Counted from the stretch's first letter, positions 46,801 through 59,244 are shown. The stretch is DNA of 64,000 bases from Hydractinia symbiolongicarpus (GCF_029227915.1 NC_079875.1:27464001-27528000); one strand, 5' to 3'. The notes: a model not told the origin generated them from the sequence alone. Translations and numbers: made by a program.

Positions 46801-49800
46801 TTTTAGTGTACAACCGCTGAATAAATATGAAGCCCTTTGATTTCCTCCTCAATTATGTCTTATTTACATTATGCCATCAGATCATGTGTTTGAATGATGA
46901 CGTTAGCACATTTCTATATATGTCATATACTTTTTTAATATCTCTTTTTTACTATCATGTAGGGTGACGATACTTAGTTTTAATATTTATTAATTAGACA
47001 CCTGCATGCCATCAATCAATATCTATTATACGTAACCATATTGTGTCAATAATACGCTGTAATATTTTCGCAATATGCTGCAAAGCCGATATGTTAATTT
47101 CTTAAGTTGATTGTGTCTTTTTTCCCTGTTTAGGTTTGGAAAAGTTGATGCCCAAGTGAACCATAGCGTCTTATAATGTTGGTTTTTGTCTACGTTGGTT
47201 TACGGTTATTCTTCATTTTATTAGCGCGTTATGTTAACTAAACTAAAAATCCATCTACATTTACACTTGGGGCATGACAAATCGAAGCAAAGCGTAACTT
47301 CGCAAGAAAATACTTGATTGGCTATCTACTAGTTATTGATTTTTTTATTTTTTTGTTCCTGTTTGCAAGAAGAAAAAAAATGAAAAAATATTTTGACTTT
47401 TATAATCCAGAAACCACAATTGTCTGTTCCGATCCACTTTGGAAATTAGCCAGTGTCAAGTCAGTTTTGATTTTCTCCGCTATTTCCTGTATTTATTACT
47501 CATGGTGTCAAGATTTGGAAAAAGAAAGTTTGGAAAATTTAAAGAGTAACTCTGGGAATTTTACGTTATTTTTTATTGCACGAGTTGGCTTTACGAAGGT
47601 TTAAAATCTTTTGTTTAAAATTCATTTTAAATTTCTTTTTTCAGTGTCCTCTATTATGCTGTGTACAGTTTTTACATTAGATAATGTGATAGAATGAACC
47701 GGACATCATCTTTCAAGATTTGCTTTCCCGCTCTTTCTTAAGCAAGAATAAGGAAATGCGCAGAACTTTTTTTGGAGTGGAATCAAACCTTTTGACACAA
47801 AATTAATTGTTGGGAATATTTTATTTAACCCTGACAAATATCTTAATTTTGGTAAAGGTGTGACATTTTTTTTGTTCGATAGGGTTACGTCCATGCGCAT
47901 CGTATCTCTAGAGAAAGTAAATGTAAATATTGTTTTCTTTGTTATGTTATTGAGAAAAAGAAAGAAAACAGCAGATCATACAAGCGTTTTTACTTACATC
48001 TAGCCAACGCAACGGAAGCCAACGCACGTAAAACGGCTACCCATTGGACTTCAAAAATGCTCTGTTATACTAAAACGCATTTTAAACATCTTTGATTTTC
48101 TAAATAAAGTTCTAGAGAAGAGCGGGCAAGTTAATTGTGCGCTAAAAGCAAAAAGTGTTAATGATATAAACTTTTTTCCTAGTTTCGGCTGTTTTCTTTT
48201 TGCTGTGAGTAAAATGGTGGGTAATTGGAAGACAAAAAGTCATATAAAATGTTTGTACCAAAAGTAATTTAGTTAACTTTCAAAAGCTTTTTAGGAAAGC
48301 ATTGAAATTGTATCGATGTAACTTGCCGGCTAAATTGAGTTTAAAGTTATCTTATGTTTTAGTATATTCCATCAAAATTAGCCACACATTTTCACAATTC
48401 GTTGAAAATAATGCTAAGATTTTATCACTATGAAATATAGTCTCGGGGTAAGCAAATAATAACTTGGTTTGGAATAAAACTTTCAAGTCCAGTTTTCAAA
48501 AACATTAACAACAGCCATCGCCCTCAGCTGTGTAAGGATCTCTTGATCAAATTACATCTAGTTGTTGTGTCTGTAATAAGTAATACTTTACATCTTTATA
48601 AACAATTTACACAAAGATATACACTATTGTAAAAAATAAAGATGATTTGCAGTTTTTTCTACTGCTATTTCTGTAAAGAGAGGTTTGCCATGGTTATATA
48701 TATTATAGAGGTTATATTCAAATAATGTTCTCAGTAATGGTGTTGTATCAAGTATAAACATCGTGCATATATTGGAGCAACTAATCTGCGGATACATGAC
48801 GGGTAGTACTTCTGAAAGATGGAAAAGAACTCTTTTTTACAATGCACAGTCAGTTACACATAACATTACGTGTACTGAATAATATTGGTTTTGTAGGCTT
48901 ATTAAAGTAGTATTTACAATGCAGTTTTTGCATGTTCTAGTATGCAAGAGAGAAATGTGAAAACGTACTTTTATCGGTTTGAATGCCGAAAGCGAGGGAC
49001 AATACATCTGCATTTACTAGTATGGCTGAAAATTAGTCGGCAGATAGATTTAAAGAGGCCGAAATAGAAAATGAAGTCCAATAATCCTTCAATCGGATAA
49101 TATGTGATTAAAACAATTCGTTATCAAACATGCTGATATTTCTGACTATCACGCACATAGTTAATGATTGTGAAATAACAAAACAGCAAGCTGTAATGAT
49201 GGAACTAGTCGACTGACTCTTTTGTTTTTGAATTGTAGAGGTTACACCCTCTAGAGATCTATATTCAGTGCAAGATCTCCCTTTTTACTTCATTTAATTT
49301 TATATGCACGTCTGCCACACAGCGCGAAAGCATACGCCCAAAATCTGAGAGCATATATTGACACATTCTTGGGGATGCTATAGTGCCGAATGGACGTTCA
49401 GGTATTACTACCATATTAAAAATACTGCGAAAAAAATGAAGAGACCTAATTGTGAAAGATAGTCCTGTTGGACCGGTCTGAAAACAGCTAATATACGGCT
49501 CTTTGGGAATATTTGCGAGATTTTGTTACTTAAGAATGAGTATGAAATTGTCAGATATTTAATAATTTTAGTCACCTACACCATACTGGGTGAAAAACCA
49601 CGACTTGTTGCTACAAGATATCTTTCCGCTTTCAATATTGCATACTTTTGGCAACATACATATGAATGTACCATTTTTATAATGTTAATGAAGAAACAGA
49701 AAAATTACCACCACGTATTTCATATTTTGCGAATACCGTTGCTGTGAACAGTAAATAATGGGACGATGAAAATGCGATGGTGCGTGACATGGAAAAATTT

Positions 49801-50194
49801 GTCAATAAAATTCATTTTATTCGAACTTTTCTCTTCTGTATTTTGAGTCCCCTAAAATTCAACTGTTTTTCTATAAAACTTGGGAATTACTTTCACATTT
49901 TTGTGTAATTATGTGGTATATGGATTTTTTTTTTCTTCAATACTTGGTAAACATTGTCGTTAATGTTTAGGACGGATCGCAGACACGTGTCCCACAATGA
50001 AAACAGAATAATGTGTAGAACACCTAACTGATGAGTAATAAAGGTTTTTATTCTGTAAAGAATATCATGTTAACAATCAACAAACCTAAGAAGTTTAATC
50101 TTTCCATTGAAAATAATGAATCATCACTTAGTAGTAAAGAAGAAGAAGTTGATCATGATGAACAACTTTTATGTAGAGAAACAAGTATGAAATG
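43882..50194. other. Long AT-rich stretch without recognised genes
   Basis: A candidate first exon (44748-44802, plus: ATG then mostly Lys/Glu codons, donor ATCA|GTAAGT) has no supported partner. The 97-codon frame at 47314-47604 has two hydrophobic stretches but no family resemblance and is treated as chance. Nothing else was seen. Confidence 0.35.
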
Positions 50195-50420
50195 TCACTA
50201 GAATTGAAGCAAAAATTGTTGTGTTGCAAGGTAATGCGGGAACAGGTAAATATAAATAAGATTGTTAGTTAAATTTTAATTAAATAAGTAGATTAACTTA
50301 CTTATACTAAGATTAAATTTTAGGCAAAACATTTTTGATCAAATGCATCATAGAAGATGTAATGCATTAAGAAAATAATGTTTTAGTAGCAACACCGACA
50401 GTAGTCATGATCCACTTATA
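50195..50420 (+). pseudogene. Helicase relic with intron-split Walker A motif
   Basis: Exon 1 encodes IVVLQGNAGTG and ends at a donor (GGAACAG|GTAAAT). After an intron ending AATTTTAG the next exon begins GCAAAACATTT and continues KTFLIKCIIEDVMH. Joined, this gives GNAGTGKT, a P-loop of the Pif1/RecD-like type. A TAA follows after H, then NVLVATPTVV (motif Ia-like). It is a remnant, possibly of another Helitron or a helicase gene. Confidence 0.55.
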
Positions 50421-50732
50421 CAGCCTGGTTTTTTAGCCTGGTTGTACTGAAGTATTTTGTCTACAGGGACGGTGGTTGTAAACTGGGATTCGGCTCCCAG
50501 AAGTAGGTGCTGAAAACACTTTTTTGCTTGTTACAAGTATGAGTACTGTCCAACTAGGACCTAAAAGCATTTTTTATGAAAATCGTAAAGAGAAAAACAA
50601 TTCTTCTATCAAAAACAACACGACACAAAGAAGAGCGAACAACACAAACGGACTGGTTACAGATCGAACACAAATAGAAAAAATCTATATGTCAAAATTA
50701 TATTATTATAAAAAAGAACCCTCCTTCACACG

Positions 50733-50952
50733 TGTTACAGGGCTCCAACACTCAGCCTTGGAGGTTGTCACAACAGGACCAGCCTGTGAATATTTTGACT
50801 AAGGACAGCAGGGTTGTCAAGCCTGAAGACCAAGTTAGTAAACTTGGGCACCTTACTGAACTGGGGTAAAAAGCGGGGTCGTTACACTTAAAGACAGGCT
50901 AAAACCAAACCCCTGCGCTAAGCATTTTATAAGTTACCAGAGAAGAGTTCAC
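50733..50952 (-). repeat. LTR-like repeat, copy 2
   Basis: On the minus strand this matches 21234-21462, including the TGTAACGACCCC start and CTGTAACA end (50733-50886) and the shared flank up to 50952. The two copies have diverged by substitutions and small gaps. It adjoins, in opposite orientation, the Gypsy integrase remnant. Confidence 0.45.
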
Positions 50953-50989
50953 TCATTATCCTCTGGGTATTTACGGTAAACTGATTTAC

Positions 50990-51540
50990 ATTTTCCTCCC
51001 CCATGACCCTTCTTCGTGCCAACACAGGTCCGTCTGGATCGCGGGATATTGACAAATTCCTATGTGCAATGATGCAAATGAGAAACACACCTGACCCTGA
51101 TTGCAAAATTTCTCCAGCCCAGATCGTTTTCGGCACACCCATCAGAGATGCCTTTGCATTCGCGAACCATCTGGTCAAGTACGATAACCATCACATTCGT
51201 CCACTATGGCATGATGCGTGGGCACAGAAAGATATAGCAATGAGAAAACGATTCTTTTACTGAATCAAAAAGCTTGATACCAAAACCCACAGCCTACCAT
51301 CCCTTCAACTTGGTGATCGTTGTTTCATCCAAAATCAGGCAGGCCACTACCCGAAACGTTGGGACCGCTCCGACACAGTGGTTGAAATCCATGGTTTTGA
51401 AAGCTACACCCTGAGAGTCGATGGCTCTGGCAGACTTACAAGATGCAACCGCAAACACCTTCGTCGATTCTCACCAAAGGATCCAGCTTGTACCTTTTGT
51501 GCCATAAACTGTACCATAAGTTACAGAAACATGAAGTGAG
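50990..51540 (+). pseudogene. Gypsy-type integrase C-terminal remnant
   Basis: The frame from about 51003 encodes a segment typical of retroelement integrases near the end of the core (ANTGPSGSRDIDKFL, MRNTPDPDCKISPAQIVFG). A TGA at 51261-51263 interrupts it, and the same frame continues with the C-terminal small barrel (LQLGDRCFIQNQAGHYP, RWDRSDTVVEI, YTLRVDGSGRL). The start of the integrase, the reverse transcriptase and LTRs in the correct orientation are missing. Confidence 0.7.
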
Positions 51541-51561
51541 TTGGACAGATGTCAATCTATC

Positions 51562-53581
51562 AGTCAGGGTAAACACCTAATTAGGCGGCATGACCTAATT
51601 AGGCGAGTTCTTTAGTTAGGCGACGTGATGTAGTTTAATTAGGCCACCCATAGCCTGACTAGGCCAACGAAAACTTTGTTGTAAATACGTCGAAATTATT
51701 GCGTTTCGCACTACAATTTTGACAAAATATCGTCTTATTTGCACAGTGCATTGGTAACTTAAGGCCCAAACCTCGTGTGGCCCTATTTGTTGTTTTCAAT
51801 AATGGATTTCAGCCATTCACGCCGCAGGGAATAATAAATATGGCGGACGAAAACGTGGCATTGTTTGATGAAGATTTAAAAGTTGTTACAACAGGTGAGT
51901 CATAAAGAAACGTTAAAAAACAACCTACCGAAGGACAAAAAACGAGTGAGAGCTCAATACTTTAGAGAAGATAATAGTGTAAGAAGTCATGGTCGATATA
52001 AGAGAAAATTGGGGTTTACAAAGTCAATGCACGATTTAAAGTTGACCACTGGAGATGACTGCTATCTGGAAATGATTACATGTCAGGGTACTTCATCAGA
52101 AAAAATAATGCAACTTCAAAGGAGTTAATGGTCAAGCATAAGCGGTTTAGCATGTTATATATTCCTGTTTTGCCAAATGCCACAGCTGCTTCTGCTGATG
52201 TTCAGATACCACTAACACCATCTCTTTCTCCACCAATTTTGTCACCCGCATCATCTTCTTCGTCATCCATATTCAGTGGGATTGATTTCAAACAACAACA
52301 TTTACGACTTCAAAAGAGAATAGGAGTAACTACATCGCAATGCAGATAAAACTAGTCTTTCAAGACGGAAAGTTTAATTAAAAAAAGGAGGTTTCTCTCC
52401 AAAGAATAAGAAGCTGCTGGAGAACTTCTGCATTCTCCCCTTAACAAGGATAATTGGAAAGTTAATGGATTTCGACTGTACTGAAAAAAACACCTATGAA
52501 TGTGGAAACACGAGGATTGGTGAAATTCACTCATGCTTGGGATCTGGTGCGGGCCCTTGAGTAAGCATCCCCTGCCTCCTGCAAGACACCAGCCACATTC
52601 ATTGACACAGTTCGCCAAAACCAATAACTTTTGTTAAACTTTGGAAAAAGAAAAGTCGACAGCTGCAAATCGTATCGTTGTTGCTTTTACCTACTGACAC
52701 AGAGCCCAGGGCTAAGAGAGGTAGACTTGGAACCCAGCCCTTAGAGAGGTTGTGACAAAGAATAAAAAGCAGCAAACCTGGAAACAGAAAAGCTTTCTGA
52801 CCTTAGACATGAACACTTGAGAACACCGTTACCATTTCAATCTACACCATTACCAGTTGAAACACAGCAAGGATGCAACCAATCTGAAAATTTGGAAAGT
52901 ACTGAAATTTTCCGCCCAATAATGAATGAAAACCAGATAATGAAGACACTGCTGGAATCTTTATCACCTTCTGTAACACACGAGCAATTGGCACATGTTT
53001 TCATCCACCTCTTAAGGTGGATGAAAACATGTGCCAATTGTGTCAAATTACGTATAATGAGCAAGAAGTCTTAGACTCAACATGGATAAGCAACGGCATA
53101 GTAACAACCATTGCATTCTTGTCGTGCTTATTTTCAATCTCTTTTTAGCATTATTTTGATTCTTGGCTGCGGTTGTATTCTAAAACGATGATAACATTTT
53201 ATGTTACTCTCAGTAATTGTTACTACGTCCATCTTAAAAAAAATATTTCTTTTTTTGCATTTTGTGAAAGAGTATCTTTATTAAATTATTGCGTATTTTA
53301 CTACCGGCACCTAAATAGGCGACACTTAACCTAATTAGGTTATATATTTCAATATAACATAATTCTAAGTTGCGCGAACATATCGAGGCACGAGTGACAA
53401 TTTTGGAATCGTGGTCGCGTAGACTATCCATTCTGAACAAAGATTTTTTGCGATTTTTTCTTAGGAATGTGTGAAAAGCCATTAAAAATTGTAATATCTT
53501 AACTAAGCTACAATGAGTCGCCTAAATAGGTGGTATGCCCTAATTAGCCTACCATCGCCTAATTAAGTGTTTACCCTGACT
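51562..53581. mobile_element. DNA transposon with AGTCAGGGTAAACAC ends and CCTAATTAGG subterminal repeats
   Basis: The first 15 bases (51562-51576, AGTCAGGGTAAACAC) are perfectly inverted at 53567-53581, and the next bases (CTAATTAGG or TTAATTAGG) continue the match. Both ends hold several copies of C-CTAATTAGGC-like boxes (left 51577-51665, right about 53310-53565). No exact target duplication could be read. The interior has a possible first exon (51840-51894, ATG GCG GAC.., donor ACAG|GTGAGT), an unassigned basic ORF (51883-52128), a Ser/Pro-rich stretch (about 52140-52350) and a 26-bp perfect hairpin. No known transposase motif was recognised, so superfamily is unassigned. Confidence 0.7.
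52985..53040. repeat. Perfect 26-bp inverted repeat with 4-nt loop
   Basis: Bases 52985-53010 are the exact reverse complement of 53015-53040, separated by CTTA. Such a long perfect stem is outside chance for this base composition and lies inside the 51562-53581 transposon. Confidence 0.95.
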
Positions 53582-54021
53582 ATTTATTGCCATGTCTCAT
53601 GGCATCATTGTTTGATTATGTTCTATTGATAATTTATAGATTTTTCCTTTGTATCTTTTAGACCCAATCATTCCAAAAATTACGAGAAAAGTTAACTAAA
53701 AAGTAATAACAGAACGACTTTTGTCCAGGTGTCTTGGGGATCACTAATAATTTTGTTCCTTATCAGTGATATTGATACTTCAAACGTTTTGCTGATAAAT
53801 AGTAAATTCTGTCGCAGATGTCCCAGATGTCTCTAAACCATAAGGACGCCGTAGAAGATTCTATGAATGGGCTAAATACTCCAACATGAAAAGACAAGAA
53901 GTTCATTTTCATGATGGCGGCAAAGATGGCGGACGTGGTGGCCTCGTGGTTTGACAGAATCGCTAGTAATTCTAATTCTTATTATATATATTGATTATAT
54001 CTTTATCATCTATCATATATA
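53582..54021. other. Likely LINE 5' region
   Basis: It lies between the right end of the preceding transposon and LINE ORF1. The part after about 53850, with GGCGGCAAAGATGGCGGACG, is probably LINE 5' UTR. The exact 5' end was not found. Confidence 0.3.
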
Positions 54022-54818
54022 ATGGATTCTGTTAAGATACTAGAGGAGCTAAAATCGATTAATAAGCGATTAACCAACTTAGAAACGCTAAATCACAACA
54101 TCAAAAATATTGAAAATAAACTTACAGAGATATCGCAGTCACAGGAGTTCATACACAATGAATTTGAAAAGCATAAAACAGCACTGAAGACACAAGAAGG
54201 AAAAACGAGTACGTTGGAGAAGTGCATAAACACCCAAGACAAGTCCTTAAAAAAGCTGTGTGAAGAAATAAAAAAGAAGGACAAGGAACTAGCTACCTTG
54301 ACACAAGAACTTGATGAGCTGGAGCAATATGGACGCCGTCCGATGATCAACATCAGTGGTGTACCTAGAAAACCAAAGGAAAACACAGACTTAATAGCTA
54401 TTAATGTAGCCAAAGCTATAGGCATAGACTTGAACATTGCTGATATTGAAGTCTCCCATAGAGTTCCATCTAATAATAATATAATAGTAAAATTTATTCA
54501 AGACGAACTCGAGATGCTGTTTTCAAAGAAAGGCGTAGGCTAAAGAACGTTACTCTAGGGAAAATTGGAATTATGGATGAGAATGATAACGATGATCAGG
54601 AAGTAAAATTGCAAAACCAAGTCATTTACATAAATGAAAGTTTAACAAGAGCAAAAGGTGACCTCCAGAAATATGCGAAAACACATCTTCTGAAAACAAA
54701 GAAATTTAAATTTATATGGACTAACAATGGGAAAATTCTCGCAAGACAATCTGACGATACTGATGAGATTACCATTTCTTCAAAACGTCAAGTTGATAAT
54801 TTACGTGATGCCAACTAG
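54022..54818 (+). pseudogene. LINE ORF1 (coiled-coil nucleic-acid-binding protein), one frameshift
   Basis: ATG 54022 opens a 173-codon frame with a long coiled coil (residues about 5-105) followed by DELEQYGRRPMINISGVP, the start of the RRM-like part of transposase-22-type ORF1 proteins. Frame is lost near 54525-54535, and a neighbouring frame continues to 54818 with RRLKNVTLGKIGI and LQKYAKTHLLKTKKFKF. ORF1 proteins bind LINE RNA as trimers. It heads the same element as the PHD-EN-RT ORF2 that follows. Confidence 0.8.
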
Positions 54819-54951
54819 CCAGTTCAATTCTTTTTGCATATTTAGCCAGGTATTATCCTCATTATATTATATAGAGTTTTTGTTTTGTTTTTACACATTT
54901 TACAACGACTTATCCATATTTTAGTTATATTATTCATAGTATTTGCCTCAG

Positions 54952-55509
54952 ATGAGTTTACATGACCAAGAATTTGTAGTTTGTCATCTATGCAAAATGC
55001 AATCTGAGACAGAGGTCATATATTGTGATTGTTGCAAAACTTGGCTGCATCGAACATGTTTAGGTATGTCACTGACACAATTCAGAAATTTATCACAGCA
55101 GGATGGAGCTTGGTTTTGTATGGTTTGTCTTAGAGATGCCATGCCTTTTTGTAATCAAACTAATGTTTACATTGATTCTATAACTTTTAATTCTAGTGTT
55201 AGAATTTTTGCCCCTATAGAACTATATTGTGTAAAATGTGAACATAAAATTAATAATGCCTTTAAGAGTAAATCCAATGGTTTGTACTGTAATGTAGGGA
55301 AACATCATGTTCATTTCAAATGTCTGAGAATACCGAAAAGTCAAATACAACAACAAAATAATGAAATCTGGTCCTGTCCAGATTGCTATCCATTCCCTTT
55401 TTTTACTGTAGAAAATACAGAAATTCAAACACAACTTTCATATAACTCCAACTTCAACTGCTCTTGTAAAAACTCTACACCCAATTTTTTCTGTGAAGGT
55501 CTTCCTTCC
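54952..55509 (+). pseudogene. LINE ORF2 N-terminal part with PHD fingers
   Basis: From ATG 54952 the frame shows a PHD-type zinc pattern: CHLC, then VIYCDCCKTWLHRTC and WFCMVC. A second Cys/His array follows (YCVKCEH, HHVHFKC, WSCPDC). Zinc fingers at this place occur in some CR1/L2-clade LINEs and may guide the protein to chromatin; the role here is inference. The frame enters the piggyBac at TTAA 55510-55513 (PSL codon series), so the visible ORF to 55560 is a chimera at its end. Confidence 0.8.
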
Positions 55510-55513
55510 TTAA
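55510..55513. repeat. TTAA target duplication, left
   Basis: TTAA immediately precedes the piggyBac end CTCTTTCTATACC. It is duplicated at 59245-59248. Confidence 0.92.
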
Positions 55514-55573
55514 CTCTTTCTATACCACGTGAATTTCATGGTAAATTTGGTAGCCCTTGAAAAAGCCTCATAT

Positions 55574-56650
55574 CTTTTGATTGAAACATTATTAGGAAAT
55601 CTATGACCCCTCAAAAGAAAGGTAAAAGATCAAGGATTCCAAATAAAAAAAAAAATTTCAAAATTCATAATGGCCAAAATCCATAATGGCGGAAAAGCTG
55701 TTGAAATTTTTAGAGAAAATGGTAAGTTTTTATATTCTCTTGTTTCTAACTTGTTTTCACATAGTTGTAGGGTGATTTCTTTGCTTAAAAAGTTGTACCC
55801 CATTATATTTCTGACACTTTACAAAAAATTTCAGGTCAAAAGGACTATTAGTTCCGGAGTTATGGTCAAATTAAGCCGGTTTCTTATTTTAGTAAGAATG
55901 TAACCGTAAAATATTCATAAAAAATGGAAAAGTGTACCCTAAATAAAGTCTAATAACATAATACTTACTAGTTCCTAGAAAGTCAATGACCCCTCAAAAG
56001 AAAGGTAATGTATCAAAGATTTTTATTGTGAAAAAAAAAAGAAAATCTAAACCGGTTGAAATCCATAATGGCGGAAAAGATGTGAAAATTTCTTCAAAAT
56101 TGTGCGTAAAAATGAATTATTTGATCAAAAAATGACTTCCACTTGGTTTTAGAGTGATGTTTTTGCTTACAAAGTTGTACCCCATTATATTTCTGACACT
56201 TTGCAAAAAATTTCAGGTCCAAAGGACTATTAGTTCCGGAGATATGGTCAAACTAAGCCGGTTTCTTATTTTAGTAAAAATGTAACCGTAAAATATTCAT
56301 AAAAAATGGAAAAGTGTACCCTAAATAAAGTCTAATAACATAATACTTACTAGTTCCTAGAAAGTCAATGACCCCTCAAAAGAAAGGTAATGTATCAAAG
56401 ATTTAATTTTGAAGAAAAAAAAGAAAATCTAAACCCATTGAAATCCATAATGGCGGAAAAGCTGTGAAAATTTCTTCAAAATTGTGCGTAAAAATGAATT
56501 ATTTGATCAAAAAATGACTTCCACTTGGTTTTAGAGTGATATTTTTGCTAACAAAGTTGTACCCCATTAAAATTCTGACACCTTGCAAAAAATTTCACGT
56601 CCAAAAGACAATTAGTTCCGGAGATATGGTCACATGAAGCAGCCTCCTCC
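55574..56650. repeat. Three tandem units of about 382 bp inside piggyBac
   Basis: The marker GACCCCTCAAAAGAAAGGTA occurs at 55605, 55988 and 56370, intervals of 383 and 382. Each unit also holds GTTGTACCCCATTA, TTAGTTCCGGAG and ATAATGGCGGAAAAG. Units two and three are closest to each other; unit one is shorter in part. They lie between the transposase stop and the left end. Confidence 0.9.
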
Positions 56651-56749
56651 TATTTAGAGAATTATCGTAAACCGACGAATAATCGGTTCAAATCCTAATA
56701 AAGAACAGGAATACAAACAAAAGAAAATTTGCACAAATGAATGTTTTTC

Positions 56750-59042
56750 CTAGTGTTTGAATGTTGTATGCCACTTCTGAAAACAATTATTTTCTTTTGT
56801 AAAGTGCAAATAAACATCACATTGTGGAGCAGAACACTTCGTGTAAACACGGACTTGCTTCTTCAACTCTGCGTAACAGACTTTACAATTTCGTTTCTCT
56901 TCGGTGAATACCGGCATATGTTCAGTGTTATATCTCTTATCAATGGGAGCTTGGAAGTTATTGTAAACAGGAGGATCTGCATACTCTTCCATACTGGTTA
57001 GTTGCCTGATAACAGCCTCTCGAAAAACAAGCAAAGCGTAAGACTTAGGTCGCTTGAGCCCCGGAACATCAGGGTTACGGGAGCGATGCAATTGAAACAG
57101 TATGAAACCGTTGACTAAACCAATGTCGATCATGTGGAAGAACAGAGTTTTCCACCACCTTACACATTTTCGCAGCATGTTGTATTTTGCTAGATATTGG
57201 TCGGATTTATCTACACCATTCATATAAGAATTGTACCGTTGGATGCATTCTGGTTGTCTAACCGTAACTGTAGAAAATTTACCATCAGCTTTGACTTTCC
57301 TTTGTACTTCAACAAATTTATCTGCCCTGTCAATGGTGCTCACCATGGTAACCACTTTGTTGTCTTTCCATTGAAGACACAACGCTTTATCTTCACGGCT
57401 CCATCTCATAGCTCCCCGGTGTTGTTTAGGTGCCCAGCTCTTTTTTCCTCCCTTCATCGAATCCGGAAAACCTTTTCTGCTTTCAACCACTGTTCCACAA
57501 GACGGAGTTTGGTGTTTGAGAAGATCAATGACCAAAATGCATGACGTGTAAAAGTTGTCAAAGAAAATATGATATCCTTGATTCAAGAAGGATTCTGCCA
57601 AGGTCATCACAACACCATATCCAAGCCCGTGTTTTGGATGGACAACTCTATCCCCACTCCCCGTGTAAACACTAAAGTCACATGTATAACCAGTCTTGCT
57701 GTCGGCAATTACCCAGAGTTTGATACCAAATTTAACCGGTTTGTTCTTGATATACTGGCGGATACCAGAACGATGTTTCGACTTGACAAGGCGCTCATCA
57801 ACTGCTAAGTTTTGTTCTGGTTGGAACAGCGTGCGGCAACGATTTCTAAAATGATCGATGAACGGTGCGACCTTCTTTAGCTTATGACCTTGTTCCTCCT
57901 CCTCAGGATCCACAACATGTAGCATGGACAACAAAGCGTAGAACCTACTCCTGGACAGCATCTCCCTTGCCCATAAACCATGAAACAGTGATTTGACACT
58001 CCAGTATCGGTCGTGTCGCGGTAGCCGCACGATACCCATGTACATAAGTAAAGCGATAAATTGCTTCATCTCGTGGACAGAGGTTTCTTTCCATGACCCA
58101 TCTTTTTTTGCACAACTTTTCTTTTTGCTGATGTTTCTCCAGCCATATGTATTAGTATGCTTCACTATATCCTGAATCAATTCCTCACTAAAGAATAGTT
58201 GGAAAAAATCAATTTCTTGAACGCCGCGTATCAATGGAACATCACAATGCAATCCTGGGTCACGTGTCGGAGTAAAATCTGGTAGAATGTTTGGAGTATC
58301 TGGATCATCATAACTCTTGGTATTCTTATGTGCTACTGGCTCCTTATTAGCTGGCTTCTTATTGGCTGGTTTCTTGTTAGCTGGCTTCTTTTTACCTTTT
58401 TTTGTAGAGGTATGTTTCTCGCAAATGTTTTCTTTGTTATCGCAGTCATCATCGGTTGACCCCAAATCAATAACCTGTTTTCGAGGACGGCGCGTGCGAC
58501 GAGAAATTCTCGTACTGGGCTCATTAGTGACTGTGGCATGGTCAGGAACATTATTATTGGCACAGAATGTTAGAGAAACAGCAGAATTTAGAGCAGTTAC
58601 TTGACTTTCATTGTTCAACGTTTCAGTCGAGTTTGTGGACAGCGGCGGTGGCGGTGAAGAAGGAGGCGGTGATGAGCGACCGACAAGATTGCTTTCAACA
58701 TCAGCATTTGGATCACTAAAAATAAAAGGAAGCAATCACCCTGAGAAAAGTCTTACCATCACCTTTTATTGAGACTGTTTAAAAGTAGACATCAAGTATG
58801 TTACATAAAATAATTACAAGACAGGTTCCAAGCGAGAAACGCATAAGCACAGAAAAAGGACGATAAAGCACTTACTTTTCATCCCAATCCGAGTAGTAAC
58901 CCAATAAAGCATTATCTATTCTTTCTTCTTCGTCACTACTGAGGCCCCCATGACATGAATCGATGTCAGAATCATCAGTTTCAAGCATATAATTGACAGC
59001 ATCTTCAAGAGAAATTCTCCTTGAGCTTCCAGCCTTCGCCAT
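56750..59042 (-). CDS. piggyBac transposase, two exons
   Basis: Exon 1 is 58876-59042 (ATG, donor AA|GTAAGT) and exon 2 is 56750-58715 (acceptor TTTTTAG), joined in phase to give 710 residues with no stop. The acidic N-terminus (LEDAVNYMLETDDSDIDS) is usual for the family. A linker with repeats of KKPAN follows, then the RNase-H-like core with NLAVDERLVKSKHR, FFDNFYTS and GVDKSDQY supplying the three catalytic Asp, and a C-terminal Cys/His finger (CKVC, CSAPQC, CFQKWH) that binds the ends. The enzyme excises and inserts precisely at TTAA. All expected motifs are present, so the copy could be active or recently active. Confidence 0.93.
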
Positions 59043-59244
59043 TTTGTTTTTTGAATGTTTGTGATGTTGCTGGCCCGAATCTACAACTCACACGGAAACG
59101 AAAATACTTGAATCTGATTGGCTGATTCAAAAGCCGTATTTTGAGCTTTTATAGCCTGCGAGACGACCAGTGGTTGTTTCACAATTCGATTTTGAAGTCA
59201 TCAGTCCCACAGGACTGATTTTAGCTGGGGCGGTATAGAAAGAG

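Larger units (their letters stand above)
55514..59244 (-). mobile_element. piggyBac transposon, apparently intact
   Basis: The ends CTCTTTCTATACC (55514-55526) and its exact inverse (59232-59244) are flanked by TTAA on each side, the signature of piggyBac. It encodes one two-exon transposase on the minus strand and a triplicated 382-bp block in the non-coding half. Length 3,731 bp. It lies in the ORF2 of a LINE without removing any LINE sequence at the junction. Confidence 0.95.

Noticed and set aside
47314-47604. 97-codon plus-strand frame with hydrophobic stretches
   Set aside because: AT-rich DNA yields Phe/Ile/Leu-rich chance frames; no motif, no good start context and no partner exon.
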